From Merluccius polli (lineage: Eukaryota; Chordata; Actinopteri; Gadiformes; Merlucciidae): 64,000 nucleotides of DNA. Position 1 is the stretch's first letter; every line of letters starts with the position of its first letter. The stretch spans positions 1 to 64,000 of the forward strand of contig JAOPHQ010002280.1 in the NCBI GenBank assembly GCA_030340625.1. Reading direction: 5' to 3'. Positions 11,217 to 23,048 of the stretch are shown here, one piece after another. The notes beneath the pieces are model-generated. The model worked only from the letters and a program-made list of their open reading frames with translations, was not told the DNA's origin and ran no database searches. Position numbers and translations under genes: made by a program.

Positions 11217-12310
11217 TTAAAGGTACGATGTGTAAAATTTAGTGGCAACTAGTGGTGAGGTTGCAGATTACAACAAACGGAATACCCCTCCACTCACCTC
11301 TCCCTTTCCAAAGACATAGGAGAGGCTATGGTGGCCTGTACTGGCCAGTAAGGTGCCAGTAGGTGCTAGGGGTGCAATAAATACCAGAAAACTGTAATTG
11401 AATACACGCTCCAAATCTCAACAAGTACTTGTGTACTTGTTTTGTTTTTTTGTTTAAGTCTGCGATAGTTTCTACCAATGTACACATATTGAAAGTCACC
11501 TGTATACAGTATGTGTGTTACATTCATACTGGAGCTCTGCTGGCCACGCAGTTTTTAGCGCTGCTTTTTCCTGTTGGAGAGCTAGCAGGTTACACTTCTA
11601 AACAGTCATGATAATGTTATATCCATTCAGTACATTTTGTAACGTGAGACATATCAGTTTTATTACGTAATCACTCATAGCTGTGATCGCGTCTTTAGTT
11701 TCCCGCGTCAGATTACTGTAATTCAGAGTTACTGTTGAATATCCATCCATGATCTATCTTTCTAACTTAAAAAAAGGGTACTTTGTAATTTGCCTACTGT
11801 GTAGAAATATTGACCAACCGATGTCTCTAAATGCGGGTTTCTGGGCAACGTCACAGCAGATATGCGTGCGCAACCAAGGGGCAGAAAGCGTGGAATACAT
11901 ATAGACAACCGTCAAGATGGCAAGGATTTGTTGTAACTGTGCTAACTACAAAAGACAGGGATAGAATATGTTTAACATACTGTGGGGTTCACTCCCTTAA
12001 AAACAGAAAGGGCGGATGATTTGTATGCACGTATATTTAGTAGATACATCCATCCATCCATCCATCTTCTGCCGCTTATCCGGGGTCGGGTTGTGGGGGA
12101 AGCAGCCTAAGCAGGGAAGCCCAGACTTCCCTTTCCCCAGCCACTTCGTCCAGCTCTTCCTGGGGGATCCCGAGGCATTCCCAGGCCAGCCGAGAGACAT
12201 AGTCTCTCCAGCGTGTCCTGGGTCTTCCCCGGGGTGCCCTGAACACCTCACCAGGGAGGCGTCCGGGAGGCATCCTAACTAGATGCCCGAGCCACCTCAT
12301 CTGGCTCCTC

Positions 12311-14050
12311 TCAACGCGGTGGAGTAGCGGGTTCGAGCTCCTCCCGGATGACCGAGCTTCTCACCCTATCTCTAAGGGAGAGCCCAGCCACCCTGCGGAG
12401 GAAGCTCATTTCGGCCACTTGCACCCCCAATCTTGTTCTTTCGGTCACTACCCAAAGCTCATGACCATAGGTGAGGGCAGGAACGTAGATCGACTGATAA
12501 ATCGAGAGCTTTGCCTTTTGGCTCAGCTCCCTCTTCACCACGACGGATCCGTGCAGAGTCCACATTACTGCAGATGCCGCACCGATCTGCCTGTCGATCT
12601 CCTGCTCCATCCTCCCCTCACTCGTGAACAAGACCCCGAGGTACTTGAACTCCTCCACTTGGGGCAGGATCTCATCCTCGACCCAGAGAGTGCACTCCAC
12701 CCTTTTCCGGTTGAGGACCATGGACTCAGATTTGGAGGTGCTGATTCTCATCCCGGCTGCTTCACACTCGGCTGCGAACCGGTCCAGCGAGAGTTGGAGG
12801 TCGCGGTCTGATGAAGCCAACAGGACCACATCATCCGCAAAAAGCAGTGATCCAATCCTGAGGTCACCAAACCGGACCCCCTCAACACCCTAGCTGTGCC
12901 TAGAAATCCTGTCCATAAAAATTATGAACAGGATCGGAGACAAAGGACAGCCCTGGCGGAGTCCAACCCTCACTGAAAACAAGTCCGACTTATTACCGGC
13001 AATGTGGACCAAGCTCTGACACCGGTCATACAGGGAACAGACAGCTCGTATCAGGGGGTCCGATACCCCGTACTCCCGGAGAACCCCCCACAGGACTCCC
13101 CGAGGGACATGGTCGAATGCCTTCTCTAAGTCCACAAAACACATGTGGACTGGTTGGGCAAACTCCCATGCACCCTCAAGGATCCTGCAGAGGGTGTAGA
13201 GCTGGTCCACTGTTCCACGGCCTGGACGATAACCACATTGCTCCTCCTGAATCCGAGGTTCGACTATTCGACGGACCCTCCTCTCCAGCACCCCCGAGTA
13301 GACCTTACCAGGAAGGCTGAGGAGTGTGATCCCCCTATAGTTGGAACACACCCTCCGGTCCCCCTTCTTAAAAAGAGGGACCACCACCCCAGTCTGCCAA
13401 TCCAGAGGCACTGCCCCCGATGTCCACGCAATGCTGCAGAGTCGTGTCAACCATGACAGCCCCACAACATCCAGGGCCTTAAGGAACTCTGGGCGGACCT
13501 CATCCACCCCCGGGGCCCTGCCACCGAGGAGCTTCCTGGCCACCTCGGCAACCTCAGCCCCAGAGATAGGAGAGCCCACACCCGAGTCCCCAGGCCCTGC
13601 TTCCTTACCGGAAAGCGTGTCGGTGGGATTGAGGAGGTCTTCAAAGTATTCCTTCCACCGATCCACAACGTCCCGAGTCGAGGTCAGCAGCGCACCGTCT
13701 CCACCATACACAGTGTTGACGATGCACTGCTTCCCCCTCCTGAGACGCCGGATGGTGGTCCAGAACCTCTTCGAAGCCGTCCGGAAGTCATTCTCCATGG
13801 CCTCACCGAACTCCTCCCATGTCTGGGTTTTTGCCTCAGTAACCGCCACAGCTGCGCTCCACTTGGCCTGCCGGTATCTGCCTGCTGCCTCCGGAGTCCC
13901 ACAGGCCAAAAAGGTCCTATAGGACTCCTTCTTCAGTTTGACGGCATCCCTCACCGCCGGTGTCCACCAGCGGGTTCGGGAATTGCCGCCACGGCAGGCA
14001 CCGACCACCTTGCGACCACAGCTCCGGTCGGCCGCCTTAACAATGGTCAA
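12311..14050 (-). pseudogene. Rex3 reverse transcriptase region, one stop and one frameshift
   Basis: The frame from 14050 runs through RTRWWTPAVRDAVKLKK, the RT core LFKKGDRRVCSNYRGITLL, motif A with FVDLEKAFDHVPR (about 13110-13150), motif B with GLRQGCPLSPILF, and FADDVVLL (about 12820-12846) with the catalytic aspartates. One TAG at 12890-12892 interrupts the frame just before FADD; the frame is otherwise continuous to 12311. The terminal domain (LGHLVRMPPGRLPGEVF) continues in another frame at 12300-12076, so a frameshift lies near 12305-12330. A single stop within 1.7 kb implies recent loss of function. Confidence 0.9.
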
Positions 14051-14169
14051 AGCTCTCCCGGAGGTGGGAGTTGAAGCTCTCTCTGACAGGAGACTCTGCC
14101 AGACATTCCCAGCAGACCCTCACAATACGTTTGGGTCTGCCAGCTCCGCCCCTCTCTTCGCTCGAGTGT

Positions 14170-15171
14170 CCAAGACACGACTACAAAGTCAATCATCGAA
14201 CTGCGGCCTAGGGTGTCCTGGTGCCAAGTGTACATATGGACACCCTTATGCTTGAACATGGTGTTTGTTATGGACAATCTGTAATGAGCACAGAAGTCCA
14301 ATAACTGAACACCACTCAGGTTCAGATCGGGGGGGCCGTTCCTCCCAATCACACCCCTCCAGGTCTCACTGTCGCCGCCAACGTGAGCGTTGCAGTCCCC
14401 CAGCAGAACGAGGGAATCCCCAGAGGGAGCACTTTCCAGCACCCCCTCCAAGGAGTCCAAAAAGGGTGGATACTCTGAACTGCTGTTTGGACCATAGGCA
14501 CAAACAACAGTCAGGATCCGTCCCCCCACCTGAAGGCGGAGGGAGGCTACCCTCTCGTCTACCGGGGTGAACTCCAACATACAGGCACCAATCCGGGGGG
14601 CAATAAGTATTGCCACCCCTGCCCGGCGCCTCTCACCAGTGGCAACTCCAGAGTGGAAGAGAGTCCAACCCCTCTCGAGGCCGACTATATCTAGCCGGAA
14701 CTTCTCAACCTCGCGCACCAGCTCAGGCTCCTTCCCCACCAGAGAGGTGACGTTCCACGTCCCTAGAGCTAGCTTCTGCAGCCGAGGATCGGACCGCCAA
14801 GGTACCCGCCTTCGGCCGCCGCCCAGCTCACACGCACCCGACCCCTTTGGCCCCTCCTGCTGGTGGTGAGCCGGCAGGAAGGGGGTCCCACGTCTTTGCT
14901 TCGGGCTGTGCCCAGCCGGGCCCCATGGGTATAGGCCCGGCCACCAGGCGCTCGCCCCCGAGCCCCACCCCCAGGCCTGGCTCCAATGGGGGGCCCTGGT
15001 GACCCACGTCCGGGCGAGGGACACGTAAGACCAATTATTTTCTTCTTCATAAGGGGTCTTCTGAGCTACCCTTTGTCTGGCCCCTCCCCCGGACCTGTTT
15101 GCCATGGGTGACCCTACCAGGGGCATAAAGCCCCCGACAACAGAGCTCCTGGGGGTCATTGGGACACGCAA
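14170..15171 (-). pseudogene. Rex3 endonuclease region, catalytic C-terminus deleted
   Basis: The minus-strand frame from 15171 encodes an untranslated-like leader and then the APE-type endonuclease: LALGTWNVTSLVGKEPELV (start of the fold), LDIVGLERGW, GVAILIAP, VVCAYGPNSS, LVLLGDCNAHVG, LSITNTMFKHKG and SMIDFVVVS. After this last motif, near 14170, the usual linker with the SDHH-type catalytic motif is missing and the frame shifts. Sequence continues in another frame to the RT part from 14050. The intact enzyme would nick target DNA to prime reverse transcription; this copy lacks an essential motif. Confidence 0.85.
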
Positions 15172-16137
15172 ACCCCTCCACCACGGTAAGGTAGTAGCTC
15201 AGATACACTAGGCTTTTCTATCAAATATGTGTAGGCTATAATATCCTATATCAGGTCATAGAATAGTTGGCCATTTCGACATAGGCTATCTAATATCTAT
15301 TCATTTTCAGGAATAATATTCTACCCATTCCATTAGTGACAAATATTTGGTTTTTGTAATTGGTGTAGGAGGCGTCTGATGTAAGTGACGTCCCCTGCCA
15401 GATGTTGCCACAGCTACCCATCCCCTGCAATTAGGGTTATTTTAGTGCATTCATAGATTTTCCAATCTATAACTAGAGGAGGTTTGATGTACATATCTTA
15501 CGATCTTTGTCCTTATCTTATTTTTCAAAGAATATTGGAAAATCTATAAATGCACTATAAGCCTAATATGGAGGGGATATGACCAAAATAGGTGGGAATG
15601 CACAAAACATTAACTGTGACATGATTCTGTAGTGGAAACAAATACTCTAGATGAGATGTTATGTGAGACTTTAAAAAAAAAAATTTAAAAAAAGTTATAA
15701 AGAATAACTTTTTGAATGTCTCGCAAACGTCCAACATAAGACGTAGCTTACTTATTGAGATAGCATAAGCTGTGCCAAGATAAAATGATAACTGTCAAAC
15801 ATGTCATTGACTGTTCAAAATGATCATCTTTGATATCAGTGGCGGCTGGTGAATTTTATTTTAGGGGGGGCTGAAAGTTTCTTAACCAAACCCCTGTAGG
15901 GGGGTCTGGGGCCATCCTCCCCCAGAAGATTTTTTTTGTGATTTTCACATACAAACAAAGCATTCTGGTGCATTCTGACAAAATAATAGATAAAATAGAA
16001 CATTTAAGTTTTAACTTACTTTATTTGCCTTGTAGAATTCAGCAAGATTAAAAGTGCAAATACATCAATAATAATTGGGAATTATACACAAGTTAACATT
16101 CTCTCTCTGTCTGTGTCTGTATGTGTGTTTGTGAGAA

Positions 16138-16139
<2 letters not shown>

Positions 16140-16201
<62 letters not shown>
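16140..16201. repeat. (GA)n microsatellite
   Basis: An uninterrupted GA run of about 60 bases within the hAT element. Confidence 0.98.
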
Positions 16202-16203
<2 letters not shown>

Positions 16204-16226
16204 TGATTCTAAAAGTGTGTTACGGC

Positions 16227-18157
16227 CAGCGCAGGAATTTCACGAGGGCCACGAGGGCCATGGCCCTCGTGGCCCTCGTGCCCTCGCAATTTGGCCTTGT
16301 GCCCCTAAAAAATATATCTGCCCTGAGGCCACAGTGGCCTTGATGCCCCGCCCGCACTGCCCTAGTTGATATCGCGGGTTTCTCCTCTGCCTCTTCCCTG
16401 TAAACACGGCTTTGAATTGTAAGCCACCCCGGACCTACGACCGGGGGGGGCAGGTAGACACCGCTAGACATACGGGACTCGCGGTGATCGCGGCTTTAGT
16501 TCCCCGTGTCTGATCGCTGTAATTCGGAGCGTGAATATCGGTTGAATATCTAATATCTTTCTAACTTTAAAAAACACTTTAGTATTTTTAAGACGATAGT
16601 CGCACATCCCTCGTAACTACGCCGTGAAGGTGAACCCTCCCGGACTCCGCTATTAACATGAACCGCTCCGCCGGAGGAGCCGCACATCCACACGCACCGG
16701 ACACCAAAATACAAACATGTTTTCCATTTGCTTGCTTTTAAATAAAGTTGTGTGCAGTTATAAGGTTAAATACGATTATTAAAAGTGTTCATGTCACCTT
16801 TCTGGTCCAGAACCGCTTGGTCCATGCCGTTAATCGGCCCGTGGGCCGCCTATTAACGATACCACTATCGATACTTTTTCTATTAGCGGCCCCGCCCCCC
16901 CCGAAGGCGATATATTCGTCCATCACGATGTTTTACTGTAAACATCCTCAACTGCCAATTTAAGGGACATCGCCCAACCCTAATTATGACAGTCCTGGAC
17001 CGGCCCAAAAATGTGCATCGGCTCACCCGGTACGCCCGATGGCCAGTCCACCCCTGCTTGTCCCGTTAGTTAAAAATAGTAATCCAATTGTGAAATCCGT
17101 GTTGTAATCGGCAGCATACTTGCTAGTTATATTGAAAAGTAAATAAAGATTCAGACGTGCTGCGTGATGATGTGTTCAGGTCGGCTCAGTAAAACGACTA
17201 TTAGGTTATCATGATGTGTTCAAGTGTAATGTAAAGAAAAGGGAAATCGAGATTTTGGCGAGAAACATGAGCAATACAGTTGTATAGTGCTCTAAACATT
17301 TTAGAATATATAATTAAACTACTGATGCCAATATTTATTAAACATCTGGAGGATCATGCCTGACAAGGCAGACATGTTAATTTTTCTGCAAAAAAATACC
17401 TGTTAAATTATGAGCTTATATTTTATTTCCTTTTGTGTGACCCAGCATATTATTTATTTGATTTATATACATTATGACTTATTTTTCATTTGGTGCTGCT
17501 GATATATTCTTTCTATTGTTAAGTATGTCGTTTCGAAGTGGCCTATTACATTAGCCATGTTTATTGAAGGCTAGAAACGTTTTTGTTATGCTCACTTGTT
17601 AAGCAATACCAGTTCTGTTAAAAACATATTGTCACGTCGTCTTTCCACCAAATAATAGAAAAGTATCGATAGTGGTATCGATAAAGACTCGGATCGATAA
17701 GGAGTATCGATAAAGGTATCAATATCAATAAATATTAACGATCCCCATCCCTACTGATCACATAACCTGGCATAAATGCTAGTCATGTAGTTGAATGAAT
17801 GAATGAATGAATTATTTTTTTTGTGTCATTGCCACCACTGTGGCCCATCCCATCCCAGATTACAAGACACATTTAATAACGAATACAAAAAAGAAAAAAA
17901 GTATGTTAAAAATCTGTATTTAGTGTACTGGACGTTTGTGCAAATAAATAAATGCATTTGAATTTACAGTTGAAAATATCTTGCTTGAGCTTCTGTTATG
18001 TATTCAATTCACATATATTTATACATTCTTAGTCTTAAAATCATTGTTTTATTTTATGGCCTTGCTGCCCTGGCTTTTGGCCTTTGTGCCCTCAAATAAT
18101 TGACAACACAAAAAGGCCAAGTGGCCTTGCCCCTAAAATTACGAAATTCCAGGCCTG
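16227..18157. mobile_element. hAT element nested in the previous hAT
   Basis: The ends CAGCGCAGGAATTTC and, in reverse complement, CAGGCCTGGAATTTC are flanked by GTTACGGC on both sides (16219-16226 and 18158-18165). Near each end runs of GGCC and CCCTCG repeats occur (about 16240-16300 and 18060-18130). It contains fragments of other elements: a TAGACACCGCTAGACA block at 16453-16600, an end ACATCGCCCAACCCTA near 16967-16982, an end CCAGTCCACCCCTG near 17043-17056, and an end AACGATCCCCATCCCTA near 17738-17754. Confidence 0.9.
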
Positions 18158-19740
18158 GTTACGGCCAATCTATTGTGTTGGTAACTTCACTCATAAATCT
18201 ATCTACAGTCAAGTATGCATTTAGACAAATACGATAAAATATCAATATAATATGTGCAACCTTTTATGTGTGGTTGTTCAAGACACACTGAAGGCATGAC
18301 GTTGACTAAAAGGAACTTCTTTCAGAGACGCAATGGAATTGCACACATTAGCAGCCATCTTGAAAGTAGCAAGTGACTTGATCGAAAATATCCCCTCGCT
18401 CTCTTTGCTCAGTTACGTATGACGCAAGCGCGTTAGGGCGAGTCCCAAATCCTCATCGAAAATGCATTGAAGGCTCATTTTCCGAAAAAAAAAAGTTTTA
18501 ACATGAGTCAATGGGAGAATGCTTGGGTGATTTTCCACCTCAATGAATTCGCCCAGAGAGGCGGGACCATTTGAAACGCGACTTGAATCTGACGATTCTG
18601 ATTGGACAATGACAGATAATATGTCTAGAACACTGAAAACTACTTTTGCTGTGATAGAATTTGTTAGAAAAAAAATCCTCGCCCAAATCGCCCCTATACA
18701 CCATCCGCCCCTGTTTGATATTGTCAAAAAGTGACAAATAAACCAAGAAAGCCAAGTTCATGAATCGTATATCGTTTTTCATGACTCACTTAACTAAAGC
18801 TAGCCTTCTAACATTTCTTAGCTTTACAAGAAGGCGAATTCTATTCTAGTCATTTATTGATGCAGTCAAATTATAATCTTCATGACAGTGATATTAGGAT
18901 AACACTACAAACAAACATTAGCTATGTTACATTAATATGCAAAAGAAAGACAAACCAACACATTCACCTCTGGAAATTATCAATTCAATTATCAGGCTTT
19001 ACAGGAAAAACGCAATACAATGCCATTTATACGTTGATTACGATGATGTTGCACTAATGTGACCACAGTAGCTGATGGGAACAAAACGGTTTATTGCCCC
19101 CTGGCTTACGCGCGCATCCAACCATGAAACGGGAAACCCGTCTATAGAGGAGTGCTTCTGCCCGACCGTTTCTGTTGGAAGCCCCGTCTCCTCAGCAGAT
19201 AGACACGGCTAGACTTACGGGACTCCGGTCTTTAGTTCACCATGTCACATCGCTAATTCAGAGCATGAGTATTTGTTGAATATCCAATATCTTTTACTTA
19301 AAAAAAAAAAACACTTTCAAACTAGATAAACTGCTATTGAGATTATCTTTATACACCACCACAGTAGCGCTATGCTGCTATAAATGTCTTTTTCAGTTTT
19401 GATGTTGGGACGTCCCTGGCGGGCGGACATTATTGTAAAATGTATTAAACGTGGGCCAGCTACTAAACGTTGGCGAACAAACCTATTTTAGTCTCAACAA
19501 CAATATGCAACAGCGAAGGCTTTATTTATCTAGAGACGGGCTACTGTAGAAACATGGCGGTGCAACGTGGCGGCCTCCATGGAAGGGGTCCGCTCCTCGT
19601 GTAGATATAAGCGGCTCATTCTAAGTGAACGAAAACACAACAAATTATAGGCCATTATACACCAATTAAAATATATTTATGAATATTATATTCAATTTCT
19701 GCCAAGAGATGCCACTTAATTCTACACATTGTACCTTTAA

Positions 19741-19805
19741 TGAGATGGCTGCAATTGTAGAAACATGGAGAGAGACAGAGCGAGAGAGAGAGAGAGAGAG
19801 AGAGA
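19741..19805. repeat. Short GA-rich repeat
   Basis: GAGA runs, with an uninterrupted run at 19783-19805, lie between the TTAA MITE and the end of the LINE to the right. Confidence 0.8.
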
Positions 19806-20944
19806 CTTTTGACTTTTAAAAGACTTTTATTGCATCACATACACATGTGGTACATCATAAAGGTCATTTTTTAAATGTATTTTTAAATTTAATTACAATT
19901 ACACCTCCCCCACCATCTTAAACCTTGGAATATTATTCCATCAGTGGAGTCTGCTGAACATGTTACATCACCATAGCACCATCGCTGGTTGTCATTTTAC
20001 AGTATGCAAAATCAGCTGCCACCCTGGTGACCAACCTGACCATCACTTTAAACACCCCCACCAAATCCTTCCCATTGCCCTCCTCCCTCTCAGTCTTGTG
20101 GGCTTTATAGATGGCCAGCTTTGCCTGACCAAGGAGGAAGTTTGCCAGTGTGCATTTTTCCTTTCCTTTCCTTACTGTATCTCACTGCAAAAACAAACAG
20201 ATACTGATTAAGTTAGAACGAGATAACAAATGAATCAAGCGGAAATATTCAGTAAAAAAAAAAGAAAAACCGTGTCCAGGCAGAAAAGGCAGGTGGGCAT
20301 GACAACAGGATTAAATCTTGAGACAAAACGGATAGTGAGGATGGCGGATGCGCCACTGCAAATCCCCCCTCTTTTAGATAGGAGGCTTGTAGAGCAATGT
20401 GGGAAATATGTCCAGTGGAACCTGTCCATGTTCCCGCCACTTGGTGTCTTGATGACCGGCCAGCTGCTTGAAAGCCAGGGATTTAGTGCAGATGTAATAA
20501 AGTAACTTTTTGTCAACTATGGCAAAACTTAAGTCAGTTAAACCATTAAAAGTCAGCAGGTGTCCCTCTCCTCTCATGTTTACTGCACACCTGGGAAATA
20601 CCAGGAGTTCTGGGAAATCCACCTGTTCCGGTGCTCAAGCTATAAAGCTGCTGGCTGCAGTTGTGAGACTGGCCGGGAGGGAGACTGCCTACCAAGTCAC
20701 TCACCAGTCGCAGGGACCTCAGTCCGGTCTGGGCACTAGACTCCTGTGCCAACTTCCACCTTCCATTCTCAGGATCTAATAGGCATCTCAGCTTGGTTAT
20801 GCCTGCTCCCATGAAAGCTATAATCACACTATCCCCGGCTCTCTCCTGGGTGGGCATGAGTGAATTAGAAAACAGGGGCTCTTATGCACCATAGTGTTCA
20901 TCCTGAGTTCTAGACACAGTAAGTATGTTCCATGTGAAACCCTA

Positions 20945-21633
20945 GGGCGTTTTCACACCTATAGTCCGTTTGCTTTGCTCCAAATCAGCAACTAATTTGT
21001 TACAATGTTCGGTTACCTGATTCGGTTTGTTTTCACACGGCAATAATTAAAAACAAACCAAAATTGGTAAACAAATGCCATGTGCGAGCAAATGTTTCCC
21101 TCATTGGACAGAATTTCCAGGCAGGAATTTCATCAGTATCTTCTGAAAAGAAAAACACGGAACAACGCATTGAAAATGGAGCAAACTCAAAAGCTCATTG
21201 CAGTTGTCGTGATTCTGTGGTTGTTATACCAGCATTATCAGTACAAGTATCACACTCATTTTGAACGTGAATGTAGACTTTGTTTCGAAAATAATGTGTT
21301 AATGCATTTTGGACGACGACGCGCTGCTTTGAGACACATCAGTAGGAGAAGGCGCTGATGTGCTTTAAATAATGCATACAGTGACATATTCACCCAACAC
21401 TTTCTATTCCTATGCCAACCCACTCGTCATCCGTTGCGTCACAGTGAGTTGTTTTGGTCCGTTGGGTCGGATTGCATTCTCACTGCAAAGGAACCGTTCC
21501 AGAGTGTGCTTGTTTTAATCTGCACCCTGGTGCGATGGCTGTGTTCACATATGCCCAAATGAACCGAACTTGTGGTAGAAACGCTCCAGGGTTCGAAACA
21601 AACGCTCCAAACGAACTAGGTGTGAAAACGCCC
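20945..21633. mobile_element. MITE with GGGCGTTTTCACACCT inverted termini
   Basis: Both termini read GGGCGTTTTCACACCT inward (20945-20960 and complement 21618-21633). The flanks are CTA and TTA, a TNA-like 3-bp target suggestive of PIF/Harbinger. It lies within the Tx1-like LINE. A 92-residue frame at 21080-21358 ends in an arginine-rich tail (FGRRRAALRHISRRRR) and may be a transposase N-terminal remnant; I cannot place it. A related element is at 27471-28074. Confidence 0.7.
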
Positions 21634-22326
21634 TTAGTATCCATTCATTATTCTCTCTCAGAAAAATGTGTCAATCCAGAGAAAACCTTCCAATGCTATA
21701 TAGTACTGAATGGGCAAAAGAAACCCAAATCACATTGTCCGGTGCATAGAGGAGACACTGGGCTGTCTGTAGTCTCATAGATGCAACCTTACTTGCCAGG
21801 TGAATCAGTCCCTGCCCCCCTTCAGCCACTGGCATGTGCAAAACTCCTGGGGGCAGCCAATGATACCCATCCTAAAAGAAATGAACAAAAGCCTTTTGGA
21901 GACTGCAGAGGAGGGATTCGGGGGGTGAAGTACAAACACTGTGCCACAACATCGATGCTGCCAGGTTATTAACCACCAGCACCCTCCCTCTATATGAGAG
22001 CTGTGGTAATATCCACCTCCAGTATTGCAAACAGCCTGTTATCTTTTCTTCAGGTTCAGCTTATGATAGGCTGCTGTACTTATGATCAGGGGTGGACTAA
22101 GACTGAAAAACGGCCCTGGACTTTCAGACAGATCGGCCCACACACATACTTATTTCTACTCTGTCAGTGTCAGACCATTACAGAGCTCACACATAGGCCT
22201 TCTTTCAACAGTGGATAGTGCCACTACAGAACACACATACTCATACTGTTGATAATAGTACACACATACTTAATATTAGAAAATTGTCTTTTTACGTTGT
22301 GCTTGATGTCCCTGTTTTTACTGTTT

Positions 22327-22569
22327 TTATGTCATGAGCGCATACTGAGGCAAATTCCTAACCACTAAGGTGGCACGGCAATAACGATTTGGAATGCAGT
22401 ATGTTTGATCACTATGAACAATTGAACCTACTACAGTCTGTAACCTGTTGGTGAGTGCTCCAGAGAAGATCTTTGTGTCCACACATAGGAGGGAGACAGG
22501 GGGCCAATTCTTAAGATGACCCAAATCCCCACTTTTTTTAGCAGCAAGGACAGGACTGCCCTGTGACAA
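22327..22569 (-). pseudogene. Tx1-like reverse transcriptase fragment
   Basis: The frame reads LGHLKNWPPVSLLCVDTKIF, then TNRLQTVVGSIVHSDQTYCI. This matches the segment before RT motif A in L1/Tx1-like elements (WRPVSLL..D.KI). The catalytic FADD box was not found in the expected place downstream, so the RT is incomplete. Confidence 0.7.
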
Positions 22570-23048
22570 CTCAAGGGGAGACTCCCCGTTCTAATACACT
22601 CCAAGAGGACAATATGCAGGTCTGGCCCTACAAGAGACCAGAAAGCCTTATAGAACTCACCCGACAGACATCTAAACCAGGTGGCCGGCCAGAGTTCTGT
22701 TGCTGTACTGCGTCGGTGAGTTCACTGTGACAGAGAGGTGCTCTAGCCCAAGGACCTCCTCTCCTAATCATGGTAAATCATGCAGGAGCTCATCCACTGC
22801 TGTTCCATCACAATGCTCAGTACAGGTCCTTGTAGTATGACAAAGAAATGGTCCTGATCTCCACTGGGTCAATAGTCTCCCCCACCAAGGAGCTTGAGAC
22901 ACTGCATGTGTTTGATCTTCAATGACCGCTTCTCTAATCCAAAGAAGAATTTAGTGGGGCCATCCATGTCTTCATAATGCAAGTGGCAGGCTCTCACTAG
23001 TGTCCCCTCCCCTCTTTTCTCCAGAAGTCTCCTAAATTGCAATTTATT

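Larger units (their letters stand above)
12049..15200 (-). mobile_element. Rex3: Rex3 (RTE-clade) LINE, near full length
   Basis: Read on the minus strand, the element starts GAGCTACTACCTTACCGTGG (15200) and ends in (GATG)n (12049-12064), the hallmark 3' tail of Rex3. It encodes an apurinic-like endonuclease and an RT. The blocks GACAAAGGACAGCCCTGG (about 12939) and ACCACCACCCCAGTCTGCC (about 13380) correspond to conserved Rex3 RT positions. A 7-bp AGATACA flanks both sides (12042-12048 and 15201-15207), and copy 1 of the host element shows the empty site. It is about 3.15 kb, close to full length, but it has an internal deletion, a stop codon and a frameshift, so it is inactive. Confidence 0.9.
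15837..18713. mobile_element. hAT element inserted in copy 2
   Basis: The termini CAGTGGCGGCTGGTG and, in reverse complement, CAGGGGCGGATGGTG are flanked by TTTGATAT on both sides (15829-15836 and 18714-18721), an 8-bp hAT duplication. The uninterrupted copy 1 has a single version of this site. About 1.9 kb of its 2.9 kb is a further hAT insertion. No transposase frame was recognised. Confidence 0.9.
11826..19149 (-). mobile_element. Unnamed ~1.3 kb element, copy 2 (inverted, interrupted)
   Basis: In reverse orientation this is the same element as 9049-10347. It is cut by Rex3 (12049-15200) and by a hAT element (15837-18713), and each cut is continuous in copy 1, for example TGTATCTAAG near 10090 and GATATTGTCAAAAAG-equivalent sequence near 9495. 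Its ends AAATGCGGGTTTC and GAAACCCGTCTATA lie inside the hAT-like repeat. It is non-coding. Confidence 0.75.
11369..19418. mobile_element. hAT-like repeat, second layer of the nest (ends approximate)
   Basis: The segments 11369-11830 and 19150-19418 match, in order, the repeat at about 50487-51500. Shared blocks are GTGTACTTGTTTTG versus GTGTACTCGTTTTG, ATATTGACCAA, ATAGAGGAGTGCT, TAGACAC..CTAGAC, TGATCGCGTCTTTAGTTT and AGTTTTGATGT. The copy near 50.9 kb is continuous where this one is split by the 1.3-kb element, which proves the insertion order. Exact ends and target duplication were not resolved. Confidence 0.6.
11221..19736. mobile_element. TTAA-flanked MITE, outermost layer of an 8.5-kb nest
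   Basis: The left end AGGTACGATGTGTAAAATTT and the right end, reverse complement AGGTACAATGTGTAGAATT, are matching inverted termini. Both are flanked by TTAA (11217-11220 and 19737-19740), the target of piggyBac and Kolobok elements. The interior near the right end (about 19540-19720) carries the ACATGGCGG and GTAGATATAAGCGGCTCATTC blocks of a very common fish MITE. Its own sequence is only about 11221-11368 plus 19420-19736; everything between was inserted later. Confidence 0.85.

Noticed and set aside
13117..13922. Plus-strand frames of up to 193 residues
   Set aside because: They are the antisense of the Rex3 reverse transcriptase.
22088..22250. CAGGGGTGGACTAAGACTG, a possible hAT left end
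   Set aside because: No matching right end or target duplication could be found, so it is mentioned only as a fragment within the LINE.
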